DNA from: Marinifilum breve
Lineage (GTDB): Bacteria > Bacteroidota > Bacteroidia > Bacteroidales > Marinifilaceae
Direction of reading: 5' to 3'
DNA: 64,000 nt
NCBI RefSeq assembly: GCF_003202155.1
Contig: NZ_QFLI01000002.1
Span: 434,001 to 498,000, forward strand
A model generated the notes under the pieces. It saw only the letters and a program-made list of their open reading frames with translations. It had not been told where the DNA came from and searched no databases. The position numbers and the translations under genes were made by a program. The stretch's first letter is position 1. Every line of letters starts with the position of its first letter. Below are positions 1 through 8,442 of this stretch, piece by piece.

Positions 1-341
1 AATACATTGTCACCAATGGTTACACCTTTAAGAACAGTAACTCTACGAGCAAAAGAAACATTATTTCCAATTTTAACTTTCCCGATAGAATAAGGCATAT
101 AATCCTTATATTTCACCCTGTACAGCCTTGATACAGCATCATGTGTTAAGAGTGTGAAGTGCTTATTGAAAAATACATTGTCCCCAATTTCTATCAACGA
201 TGGCTTCGATAAATCAAAATCTAAGGTCTTTCTATTCTTAAAATTAACATTCTTGCCAATTTTAACTCCTTTCTTTAAAAGATATCTGTGAAATCGTTCT
301 TTTGAGCTAATTGCAAATAAGTATTGAAGCTTACGAATCAT
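1..341 (-). CDS. Hexapeptide-repeat (left-handed beta-helix) acyltransferase, partial
   Basis: The frame opens at an ATG on the minus strand at 339-341 and runs without a stop off the left edge, so only the N-terminal 113 codons are visible. After a short start (MIRKLQYLFAI) come hexapeptide-type turns: IGKNVNF, IEIGDNVFF, VKIGNNVSF and VTIGDNV. These [LIV]-G-x-N/D turns are typical of left-handed beta-helix acyltransferases of the WbbJ / serine or maltose O-acetyltransferase superfamily, which often act on surface polysaccharide or LPS sugars. The part carrying the catalytic histidine and the acceptor loop lies outside the window, so the substrate cannot be inferred. The family call is fairly secure and the function is not. 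Confidence 0.75.
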   Translation of the reverse strand, partial: MIRKLQYLFAISSKERFHRYLLKKGVKIGKNVNFKNRKTLDFDLSKPSLIEIGDNVFFNKHFTLLTHDAVSRLYRVKYKDYMPYSIGKVKIGNNVSFARRVTVLKGVTIGDNV

Positions 342-752
342 ATAAAATTGCTATAATTTGAACGGCAAAAATAAAAGTTCCATAAAAATCACAATGCTTT
401 TTCAATAAGTTTTTTTTCATCTCAAAACCCTGTAAATCTGGCATAAATACTATGTTTAGCATCACAACCTTATAAAAAGGTGAAAATATAAAATTCAAAC
501 TGCAGTTATTATTTCTTAAACACACTCATCAACATGCAATTAAAAAACAATTCAATACTACCTGACTTTTAACAAAATTTAACACTTAGCTTACTCTACA
601 TGCAATATTAAATTAAGCATCAATTTTGTCAAAAAATAATGTAGTTCTATGAAGAGGTCTGAAAATTTAGTTCTAAGTGGTTTGAACATTCAATATCTAC
701 ACTTTTTCATGGTGTGGTATGAATATATTCGTGATGCAAGAACTCAGAAAAA

Positions 753-772
753 GCCATTGAAGAATCAATGGC
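753..772 (-). terminator. Intrinsic terminator of the histidine kinase gene
   Basis: A 7-bp perfect stem (GCCATTG/CAATGGC, extended to 8 by a flanking A-T pair) closes a 6-nt loop. On the minus strand it is followed by a T-run (complement of 748-752). It sits 28 bp past the kinase stop codon. The rest of 342-799 shows no gene. It holds the upstream region of the truncated acyltransferase and AT-rich spacer. Confidence 0.7.
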
Positions 773-799
773 TCTAATGTATTTCTCCTCTTATTACGG

Positions 800-2878
800 T
801 CATTGTTCCTGATTCAATACTCTTATAGGTAGAGTAAAATAGAAGCTTGTACCTACCCCAACAGTCGATTCACACCAAATTTCCCCGCCTAGCAGCTCAA
901 CCAAGCCTTTAGAAATAGATAAGCCAAGGCCGGTTCCACTATTGTTCTCCATACCCTGATTTTTCACCTGTAAAAATCGATCGAATATATTCTCAATTTG
1001 GTCTTCAGCAATTCCAACACCAGTATCTTTTACTTTAAACAACAAAGAAGTATGATCCCTTTTCGAGCAATGAATTAGGACTGAACCATTTTCAGTAAAT
1101 TTACAAGCATTACCTACCAGATTTATTAGGATTTGCTTTAACCTTACCTCATCAGTGTATAAATTTTCATGAATTTCATCCAAATCAATTTGTGTTCTCA
1201 ATTCGATACTTTCATTGATTATTTTGTCATGATTTGCGAAAAATTCCTTAACTATTTCAATTAGATTTTTAACATTAACTTCCTCATTGTATAAATTAAT
1301 TTGCTCACTTTCAATCATAGAAATATCCATAATGTCATCGATGATTTTTTGCAAATAATCAGAGCTTTGTTGAATAAAATCACAATATTTAAGTTGCTTA
1401 TCTTTAGTTATAGTTGGCATCGTTAACAAAGACGAAAAACCGACTATACTATTCATAGGTGTTCTAATTTCATGAGACATATTAGCAAGAAACTGAGTTT
1501 TTAAATGATCTGCATTTTTAGCAATTTTTATTGCTTCTTTAAGCTGCTCTTCCCTTTCAATTTGCATTGATATGTCATTCATTATTCCCAACATTCGGTA
1601 GGCCTTATTGTCTTTATCTTTAAGAAAAGTACCCTTATCATTTATAGGAACATAAGAACCATCCTTTCGTTTGTATCTGTATATTACATCGTAATTTTCA
1701 CCATTTGCAATAGATTGTTCCAACATTTCTTTGGCTTCATTCACATCATCGGGATGTACATATTTTTCCCAATCTTTTATTGTTACTGACTCATATTCTT
1801 TAGGTTTTACACCAATCGTTCTCTCCAAATCACCAGACCAGTATATGCGATCATTTAATAAGTTATAATCATACACAATTTGTCCTTTTTGTTCTGCTAC
1901 CACTCTATACCTCTCTTCACTATCGCGCAAAGACGTTTCAGCGATTAACCTCTGAGAAAGTTCTTTATTTAATTCTGAAGTACGTATCCTTACCAACTTC
2001 TGCAACCTTTTGTTGAAAACTAAAATTATTGAAAACACTCCCAGCAAAACAAGAAGTATACTCGCTGTCCAATACCAGAATGATTCTCGCTCCCAAAATT
2101 CACGAGTCGAAAGAAAAACCCAATCTTTGCGTATTTTGTTTTTCTCACTTCTATCAATCGAACGAATTGTTTTGTTAAGGATATCTCTTAAAATTGGCAT
2201 ATCATCGCGAACACCCATTGCTATTTCATAGGTAAAGCCTACATCACCAGCAACATGTAGTTTTACAATCCCCAAATCCTCTAAATGAAAGGAAGCCGAT
2301 CCCAAATCTACAACCATCACATCCGTCTCATTAAAAACCAATTTCTTCAATCCGGTTAAGTCATCCAATACCGGATCTAAATTTAATTCAGGGTGATTTT
2401 TTACCAGAAATTCATGTACTGCAAATAAATTACTTACACTAACCTTTTTCCCTTTTAAATCACTTATAGATAACTTTTTATTCTGATTACTGATAATTAC
2501 CGCAGGTGATTGATAGTAAGGAATTGTAAAATTTAAGTATTCACTACGTTGGGGAGTTTCTGCTATAGAGGTAGCAATTTCAACTTTCTTATTCCTAATT
2601 AAGTTTAGATTCTCTTCTAAGTTGTTTCGATGTGTTCGAATGAATTTAATATTCAATTTTTTTTCAATTAAATCCAAATAATCATCTGAAATACCAACGA
2701 TCTCGTTTTTTGCATTGAGAAAATCAAGAGGTGCAAACAAAGGATCTTGAACTACCCGAATTGAATCACCATTTTCCAAAAGCCATTTTTGCTCTTCCTT
2801 ATTTAAAAAGCTAACAGCTTCCTCCTTGTGACATCCAAACAAAAAAACAATTGATATGAATAGGAAAATATATTTCAT
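800..2878 (-). CDS. Sensor histidine kinase with periplasmic substrate-binding (SBP_bac_3-like) domain and PAS domain
   Basis: The N-terminus has a lipoprotein-like signal ending FLFGC (Cys16). It is followed by a periplasmic amino-acid-binding-protein-like domain (about 35-255, with LKGKKVSVSN and KKLNIKFI segments typical of SBP_bac_3). One transmembrane helix lies near 265-290, a short coiled coil follows, then a PAS/PAC region (about 320-445). HisKA carries phospho-acceptor His469 in NMSHEIRTPMN. HATPase_c has the N box (LINLVGNACKF), G1 (DTGVGIA) and G2 (GTGLGLSISKG). This is the BvgS/EvgS sensor layout but without a receiver or Hpt domain, so it should phosphorylate a separate regulator. 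No regulator gene is adjacent in this window. The ligand is unknown; a small amino or organic acid is a guess from the fold. Both a lipobox and a downstream transmembrane segment are present, so the Cys may not be lipidated. Confidence 0.9.
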   Translation of the reverse strand: MKYIFLFISIVFLFGCHKEEAVSFLNKEEQKWLLENGDSIRVVQDPLFAPLDFLNAKNEIVGISDDYLDLIEKKLNIKFIRTHRNNLEENLNLIRNKKVEIATSIAETPQRSEYLNFTIPYYQSPAVIISNQNKKLSISDLKGKKVSVSNLFAVHEFLVKNHPELNLDPVLDDLTGLKKLVFNETDVMVVDLGSASFHLEDLGIVKLHVAGDVGFTYEIAMGVRDDMPILRDILNKTIRSIDRSEKNKIRKDWVFLSTREFWERESFWYWTASILLVLLGVFSIILVFNKRLQKLVRIRTSELNKELSQRLIAETSLRDSEERYRVVAEQKGQIVYDYNLLNDRIYWSGDLERTIGVKPKEYESVTIKDWEKYVHPDDVNEAKEMLEQSIANGENYDVIYRYKRKDGSYVPINDKGTFLKDKDNKAYRMLGIMNDISMQIEREEQLKEAIKIAKNADHLKTQFLANMSHEIRTPMNSIVGFSSLLTMPTITKDKQLKYCDFIQQSSDYLQKIIDDIMDISMIESEQINLYNEEVNVKNLIEIVKEFFANHDKIINESIELRTQIDLDEIHENLYTDEVRLKQILINLVGNACKFTENGSVLIHCSKRDHTSLLFKVKDTGVGIAEDQIENIFDRFLQVKNQGMENNSGTGLGLSISKGLVELLGGEIWCESTVGVGTSFYFTLPIRVLNQEQ

Positions 2879-3222
2879 ATGGGTAGAGTTTTATTAGCCT
2901 ACTAAATTTAACCATCAACTTCTACAATTACAAATGCATGATATTAACTTATCATCTTTATCAATCAGACTAATTTTTCTTGGTGGCTACATTCTCATAA
3001 TTGTCCTATTAGAGCTTAAAATTTATGCACAATCACTCATGCATAATATTTCATTAAATTCTCAGATCATTAAAAAAGCACAAAACGTACCACTAACTCC
3101 TGATAATCTGAACAAAAGAACCAATTATGAATATTTAATAAAACTTACAATCTATATGAATCCTACTACTTTTAGGTCTAAAACACCACTTTTATATAAA
3201 AAGGTGTTAGACGATTTAAAAT

Positions 3223-3351
3223 TTAAGTATGCTTCTTGTTGAAGACTTAGTATACTTCTGGTCGAAGACTTAGTATGCTTCTGGTCGAAGACTTAGTATG
3301 CTTCTGGTCGGAAACTTAGTATGCTTCTTGTTGGAGACTTAGTATACTAAG
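3223..3351. repeat. 23-bp tandem repeat array
   Basis: Full copies at 3241-3263, 3264-3286, 3287-3309 and 3310-3332 follow the pattern GAAGACTTAGTATGCTTCTG plus GTC. Partial copies flank them at 3223-3240 and 3333-3345. Copies two and three are identical; the others differ at a few positions. The array ends in a perfect 14-bp palindrome (CTTAGTATACTAAG, 3338-3351) followed by T's. The rest of the 652-bp gap (2879-3530) holds a small hairpin (3182-3187 with 3203-3208) and no supportable gene. Confidence 0.85.
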
Positions 3352-3474
3352 TTTTTGATTTCTGTTTCTATTCCACTATCATACCAGAACAATTTCAGTA
3401 AAATCAATCTTACCTATAGTATTTCCTACTAAAATGTAACCCGTGTAAATAAATCTACATTTGAATATTAAAAA

Positions 3475-3504
3475 AATCCCGAAACAAAAATTTGCTTCGG
3501 GATT
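3475..3504 (-). terminator. Intrinsic terminator of the RND efflux operon
   Basis: A 9-bp perfect stem (AATCCCGAA/TTCGGGATT) with a 12-nt loop lies just beyond the stop of the DUF2892 gene. On the minus strand it is followed by seven T's (complement of 3469-3475). It most likely ends the transcript that begins upstream of the tolC-like gene. Confidence 0.8.
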
Positions 3505-3530
3505 CTCGATCAATAAACAAAACTTGCGGA

Positions 3531-3719
3531 TTAATTATCCACTTTAAAAACCTTTCTTAAAATATCATCCATTAAACACCATTTTGTGATTGAGGATTGT
3601 AAGAGATTTAAACCTACAAATGCTGTTAAAAACAACCAGTTAATGTTCACATAGAATGCCAAAATGATACTTATCAGTACTAGAGTACCGGCAATTCCTC
3701 TTATGATTCTTTCTCTCAT
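3531..3719 (-). CDS. DUF2892 family small membrane protein
   Basis: This 62-residue protein starts MRERIIRGIAGTLVLIS, followed by two hydrophobic segments (about 8-24 and 27-44). GLNLLQSSITKWCLMDDIL near the C-terminus matches the conserved end of DUF2892 (the YgaP membrane-anchor family), including the conserved Cys. Such proteins are inner-membrane and of uncertain function, and are often found beside sulfur-handling or efflux genes. It lies 11 bp downstream of the preceding small gene and is the last gene of the RND efflux operon. Family assignment rests on the motif and length only. Confidence 0.7.
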   Translation of the reverse strand: MRERIIRGIAGTLVLISIILAFYVNINWLFLTAFVGLNLLQSSITKWCLMDDILRKVFKVDN

Positions 3720-3730
3720 ATCTACTTTAT

Positions 3731-4039
3731 TTAAATAAACTTTTCAACATCAAGCATGTATGCATGAATTGGGCTACAACAATCAATTCCTTTGTTGAAC
3801 TCTTCGATCTGCTTCATCAACACATCTCCCTTTTCCTGATCTAAAAAGGAAAAAGTAGCGATAGAGTCGTAATAGTCTTTACTTGAAGCAAACCAATTTG
3901 GCGCCTCACATTTTCCACTACGTTTATTGGTATATCCTCTCACATCAAATTCACTGTAGGCATCAATACCTGCTGTATTGTAAATCTGTTTTAGCTCTTT
4001 GTAAAATGCTTTTACACAAAAAATGATAACAACCTTCAT
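3731..4039 (-). CDS. Small uncharacterised soluble protein in RND efflux operon (possible PII-like fold)
   Basis: This is a 102-residue soluble protein beginning MKVVIIFCVKAFYKEL, a beta-strand then helix pattern. It has a Cys pair and Cys/His residues later (GIDCCSPIHAYMLDVEKF). There is no signal peptide or membrane segment. It begins 18 bp after the RND pump gene, so it is almost certainly co-transcribed. Small ferredoxin-fold or PII-like proteins (for example DUF3240) are known next to heavy-metal RND pumps, and length and location fit that pattern. The sequence match is not clear by eye, so the fold is a hypothesis. The conserved-looking Cys/His residues could bind a metal. Confidence 0.5.
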   Translation of the reverse strand: MKVVIIFCVKAFYKELKQIYNTAGIDAYSEFDVRGYTNKRSGKCEAPNWFASSKDYYDSIATFSFLDQEKGDVLMKQIEEFNKGIDCCSPIHAYMLDVEKFI

Positions 4040-4057
4040 ATTTTCGGCTTTATGTGA

Positions 4058-7000
4058 TTATTCATTGGAAACTTCTATTTCTTCTTTTACTTCTGGATAT
4101 TTCTTCTTCTCAGTCATGTAATAAATTAATGGTACAATCACTAAGGTTAAGAATGTTGAAGCTATTGATCCTCCCATTAAAGAAATTGCAAGTCCTTGGA
4201 AAATAGGATCAAACAAAATTACTACGGCACCAATTACTACGGTTCCTGCTGTAAGTAGAATCGGTGTAGTACGAACTGCACCAGCCTCAATTACTGCTTC
4301 CTTTAGTGGCACTCCTTCGGCCAGTCTCAGGTTGATAAAATCTATCAGTAATATCGCATTACGGACCATAATTCCTGCCAGTGCAATCATACCAATCATG
4401 GATGTTGCGGTAAAAAATGCACCCATCAACCAATGTCCGATCAATATCCCGACAAGAGAAAGAGGTATAGATACCATCATGACGAATGGAACTTTAAAAT
4501 TCTGAAACCAGCCAATAATCAACATGTAAATCACCAACAACACAACAGCAAATGCAGCACCCAAATCACGGAAAACTTCATAAGTAATTTGCCACTCTCC
4601 ATCCCATTTCAAACTGTAGTTATCTTCGAAAAACGGTTGTTGTGTATACTCCTCCAGCAATTCATATCCTTCTGGTACTTCAACATCTGTAAGATTATCC
4701 GATATCTCCATAATTCCATAAACAGGACTTTCTAATTTCCCGGCAACATCCGCCGTAACATAAACCACTCTTTTTTGGTTTTTTCTGTAAATGCTTTTCT
4801 CTTTGATTTTTTCCTGGATATCAACAATATCTCCCAAAGGAATCAGTTGTCCCGACTGTGTGAGAACATTTACTTTCTTTAAGTCGGTTAGGCTACTTCT
4901 GTCCTTTTCCTGTAGTCTCAAATCAATTCCAACTTGCTCATGTTCATGTTCCTGATACAATTGAGAAACCTCATGTCCACGCAATGCCATATTTAAAGTA
5001 TGAACCACCTGCTGAGTTGAAACCCCTGCCAACATGGCTTTTTCCTTATCCACATTGAACTGGAATTCTGTCTGATCATCCTCAACCAACCAATCTACAT
5101 CAACAACATCATTGGTCTTTCCAAATATTCCTTTTACCTGCTTGGCCACATTAATCTGTCCTGCGCTATCTGGTCCATAAATTTCAGCTACCAAAGTCGA
5201 CATTACCGGTGGTCCCGGAGGAACTTCTACCACTTTTACATTGGCATTAAATTTCTTTCCAATTTCCTGCAATCCAGGTCTCATAGCCTTGGCAATATCA
5301 TGACTTTGAAGATCTCTATCGTGCTTATGGGTCAGATTCACCTGTATATCCGCAACATTGGATCCCCTTCGCAAATCGTAATGACGAACCAAACCATTAA
5401 AATTAATTGGTGCAGCAGTTCCAACATAAGTTTGGTAATCAACTACATTTTCTTGTTGAGCAATATAAGCTGCCAATTCCTTGGCCACTACTGCTGTACG
5501 TTCCAATGTTGTTCCTTCAGGCATGTCAATTACTACCTGGAATTCGTTCTTATTATCGAACGGCAACATCTTTACCGCAACCATTTTAAAATAGATCAAG
5601 GTAGTTGAAGCAAGCAGAAGTACACTTACAACGCTAATAAATCCCCAGCGCTTCAATCTCGATTCTAACATCGGACGAATGGTAGCTGCATACATCTTGT
5701 AAATCAAGGAATCTTCAAGTTGAAAGACTTTTTCCTCTTTGCCTTCTTTCTCCTCGTGATGAAGTAAGCGATATGCCAAATAAGGAGTGATGGTTAGTGC
5801 CACCAGCAAAGAGAATATCATAGCAATTGATGCCCCAATTGGCATTGGGCTCATGTATGGTCCCATTAATCCGGAAACGAAAACCATTGGCAAAACAGCT
5901 GCAATAACCGTAAAGGTTGCTAAAATGGTTGGATTTCCTACCTCATCAATGGAGCGCAGAGCTGCTTGCATAAATGGCAGACGCTTCATTTTAAAGTGTC
6001 TATGCATATTCTCTGCAATAATAATAGAGTCGTCCACCACAATTCCTGTTACAAATACCAAGGCGAAAAGTGTAATTCGGTTCAGTGTGTAATCGAGGAA
6101 ATAATAACTGAACATGGTTAATGCGAAAGTAATTGGAACTGAAAGAAAGACAACCAATCCTCCACGCCAGCCCATGGCCAACATCACCACAAATGTAACG
6201 GCTACAATTGCACCTAGAAGGTGTAGTAACAACTCAGCTACCTTATCGGATGCTGTTTCCCCATAATTCCTGGTTACATCAACATGCACATCCGAAGGAA
6301 TCAAATCTTTTTTTAGGGATTCAATCTTACTTAGGATCTGTTCTGATACTTTCATGGCATCAGCACCTCGACGTTTCGCAACCGAGATGGTAACCGCAGG
6401 ATATTCTCCTCTATATTTCTCTTTTGAATCATTGATTTTTCCGTATCCAAAACTTACATATTGTGATGGTATTTCTGGTCCATCTATCACTTCGGCAACT
6501 TGCTTTAAATAGATAGGACTTCCCTTGTAAACACCTACCACCAAATTGGAAACATCATCAGCATTCTCAAGAAACTTACCCGTTTCAACAAGGTATTCCT
6601 TATCGTGACTATTAAACGATCCTGAACCAATTTGCTGATTAGATACCTGAATTTGCTGAGAAATACTTAATGCATCAATATTATAACCAGCCATTTGTTC
6701 ACGGTTCAACACAACACGCACCTGACGTGAACGCCCCCCAATTACTTTGGTTTCCGATACTTCATTAACCTTCTCAATTTCGTTGTTTACTTCCTGTGCA
6801 ATTCTTTTTAATTGAAAATCATCGTAAGTTTCACTCCAGAAAGTCAATCCCAACACAGGCACATCATCAATTGCACGAGTTTTTATCAGAGGCATGGAAG
6901 TCCCTTTGGGCATTTCATCCATATGTTTCATAATCTCGTTGTACATCTTAACAAGAGATCTTTCGACATCCTCTCCTACATAAAACTGAACAATTAGCAT

Positions 7001-7294
7001 TGCCTGTCCCGGCATGGATGTAGAGTAAACGTATTCTACCCCTGGTATATTTGCAACAACCTTTTCAAGTGGTTGCATTACACGAGATTCAATTTCCGAT
7101 GGGCTTGCTCCCGGATACATTAAAAAGATATCGGCTATGGGAACATCTATTTGTGGTTCTTCCTCTCTTGGTGTTAAATAGGCGCTATACACTCCAATAA
7201 TCATGAAAGCAACCATTAAAAGAGGAGTCAATTTTGAATTTATAAATAAGTTGGCGATACCGCCTGCAAATCCTGTTTTCATTTCATAAGACAT
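4058..7294 (-). CDS. RND efflux transporter permease (AcrB/HME superfamily)
   Basis: This is an inner-membrane proton-driven exporter of 1078 residues, the normal RND length, with two duplicated halves of six transmembrane segments and two large periplasmic loops. Visible hallmarks are the N-terminal PREEEPQIDVP segment followed by YPGASPSEIE, and the TM4 acidic pair Asp421-Asp422 (GIVVDDSIIIAEN) that carries protons. PGPPVMSTLVAEIYGP lies in the second porter loop and GIMVRNAILLIDF in TM10. The PREEEPQ subgroup is common in Bacteroidota and differs from the multidrug AcrB type; its substrate (metal, organic toxin or sulfur compound) cannot be read from sequence. It follows the adaptor gene by 36 bp, giving tolC-adaptor-pump order. 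Confidence 0.93.
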   Translation of the reverse strand: MSYEMKTGFAGGIANLFINSKLTPLLMVAFMIIGVYSAYLTPREEEPQIDVPIADIFLMYPGASPSEIESRVMQPLEKVVANIPGVEYVYSTSMPGQAMLIVQFYVGEDVERSLVKMYNEIMKHMDEMPKGTSMPLIKTRAIDDVPVLGLTFWSETYDDFQLKRIAQEVNNEIEKVNEVSETKVIGGRSRQVRVVLNREQMAGYNIDALSISQQIQVSNQQIGSGSFNSHDKEYLVETGKFLENADDVSNLVVGVYKGSPIYLKQVAEVIDGPEIPSQYVSFGYGKINDSKEKYRGEYPAVTISVAKRRGADAMKVSEQILSKIESLKKDLIPSDVHVDVTRNYGETASDKVAELLLHLLGAIVAVTFVVMLAMGWRGGLVVFLSVPITFALTMFSYYFLDYTLNRITLFALVFVTGIVVDDSIIIAENMHRHFKMKRLPFMQAALRSIDEVGNPTILATFTVIAAVLPMVFVSGLMGPYMSPMPIGASIAMIFSLLVALTITPYLAYRLLHHEEKEGKEEKVFQLEDSLIYKMYAATIRPMLESRLKRWGFISVVSVLLLASTTLIYFKMVAVKMLPFDNKNEFQVVIDMPEGTTLERTAVVAKELAAYIAQQENVVDYQTYVGTAAPINFNGLVRHYDLRRGSNVADIQVNLTHKHDRDLQSHDIAKAMRPGLQEIGKKFNANVKVVEVPPGPPVMSTLVAEIYGPDSAGQINVAKQVKGIFGKTNDVVDVDWLVEDDQTEFQFNVDKEKAMLAGVSTQQVVHTLNMALRGHEVSQLYQEHEHEQVGIDLRLQEKDRSSLTDLKKVNVLTQSGQLIPLGDIVDIQEKIKEKSIYRKNQKRVVYVTADVAGKLESPVYGIMEISDNLTDVEVPEGYELLEEYTQQPFFEDNYSLKWDGEWQITYEVFRDLGAAFAVVLLVIYMLIIGWFQNFKVPFVMMVSIPLSLVGILIGHWLMGAFFTATSMIGMIALAGIMVRNAILLIDFINLRLAEGVPLKEAVIEAGAVRTTPILLTAGTVVIGAVVILFDPIFQGLAISLMGGSIASTFLTLVIVPLIYYMTEKKKYPEVKEEIEVSNE

Positions 7295-7330
7295 TTGATG
7301 TTAGAACTCAAATTTTCTTTAAAGATCGTA

Positions 7331-8413
7331 CTACTTGATGCTTAATTTTGCACCATCCCAAATCTTACCTTGGTAGGAAACAATGTATTGTTCTCCATCA
7401 CTTAAGCCTGATAATATTTCTGTCATATTATCTTTGGTTTTGCCAACACGTACCCAGCGTAACATGGCTGTTCCCATCTGGCTCACAGTGTAAACACCTG
7501 TTAATTGTCCTTTTCTTACCAACACATCATTCGGAATCAAAATACCTGGCATCCCTCCTTTTTCGAGACTAACCTGTGCATACATGCCACTAAATAATTT
7601 TGCTTTTTGATCATCAGTTGGTTGCAAAACAACCTTGGCTTCAAACTGGTTCCCAGTATATAATGCTGAAGGATTTACTTCTGTGATTTTACCATTTACA
7701 ATTTCGTTCTGAGCCGCTATTTTTACTTTTACAGGATCATTCTTTTGAATTTTTGCTATCTCAGTTTCAGGAATTCTTGCCATTACCTTATATTCTCCCG
7801 GCTTTTCAATAGCCACCAATGGCATCCCTGGAGAAGCCAAATCTCCATCGTTCATATATTTTCTTGCAATAATTCCATTGTAAGGAGCTTTAATTGCTGA
7901 ATATCGTAGCATTTCATTTACTTCAGCTTCCATTTGCTTCACGGCTTCCAGTTCGGCTTTGGCCATATTGTAATGTGTTGTCATATCATCCATTTCTTTC
8001 TGCGAAGCACTTTTTTGCTCGAACAGCACTTTAAATCTTTTGTAATCCTTTTGGGCATTTTCAAAAGCTGCTTCGGCCTTAATCATATTGGCTTTTACCT
8101 GTGCTTTTTTTGCCTTAATATCCTGATCCTTGATTTGAACCAACAACTGATCTTTACTCACTTTTTGTCCAGGTTCTACATATATCCTGGCAATTTGTCC
8201 CATAATACGAGTACTCAAATTAGAATGGGTTTCGGCCTCAATCTTACCCGAAAAATTCAAAAGTTCAGGTTGGTTTACCATTTTAACGGTTTGCACACTT
8301 ACAGTAACATCCGCTTTCTGATTTTCCTTTGCATTTGATTCACTACCGCACGATTGGAATCCCCAAGCTAGTGTGGCAGTTATTGCGATCAATAATATTG
8401 TCTTAGAGTTCAT
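7331..8413 (-). CDS. RND efflux periplasmic adaptor (membrane fusion protein), lipoprotein
   Basis: This 360-residue protein has a lipoprotein signal (AWGFQSC, Cys near 22), so it is anchored in the inner membrane facing the periplasm. The lipoyl-like halves GQIARIYVEPGQKVSKDQLL and IKAPYNGIIARKYMNDGDLA flank an alpha-helical hairpin (about 100-165, rich in K/E/A heptads). After these come a beta-barrel region (VMARIPETEIAKI) and a membrane-proximal domain (GMYAQVSLEKG). This is the HlyD/AcrA-type layout and the protein couples the pump to the TolC-like channel. It lies 29 bp after the channel gene and 36 bp before the pump gene, so one operon is likely. Confidence 0.93.
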   Translation of the reverse strand: MNSKTILLIAITATLAWGFQSCGSESNAKENQKADVTVSVQTVKMVNQPELLNFSGKIEAETHSNLSTRIMGQIARIYVEPGQKVSKDQLLVQIKDQDIKAKKAQVKANMIKAEAAFENAQKDYKRFKVLFEQKSASQKEMDDMTTHYNMAKAELEAVKQMEAEVNEMLRYSAIKAPYNGIIARKYMNDGDLASPGMPLVAIEKPGEYKVMARIPETEIAKIQKNDPVKVKIAAQNEIVNGKITEVNPSALYTGNQFEAKVVLQPTDDQKAKLFSGMYAQVSLEKGGMPGILIPNDVLVRKGQLTGVYTVSQMGTAMLRWVRVGKTKDNMTEILSGLSDGEQYIVSYQGKIWDGAKLSIK

Positions 8414-8442
8414 ATTTATTATTTTTTTGAGATTTGTTCTGC

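Noticed and set aside
2934-3242. 102-codon open frame on the plus strand with a hydrophobic start
   Set aside because: No recognisable family, no clear ribosome-binding site, and its end runs into the 23-bp repeat array. Likely chance in AT-rich DNA.
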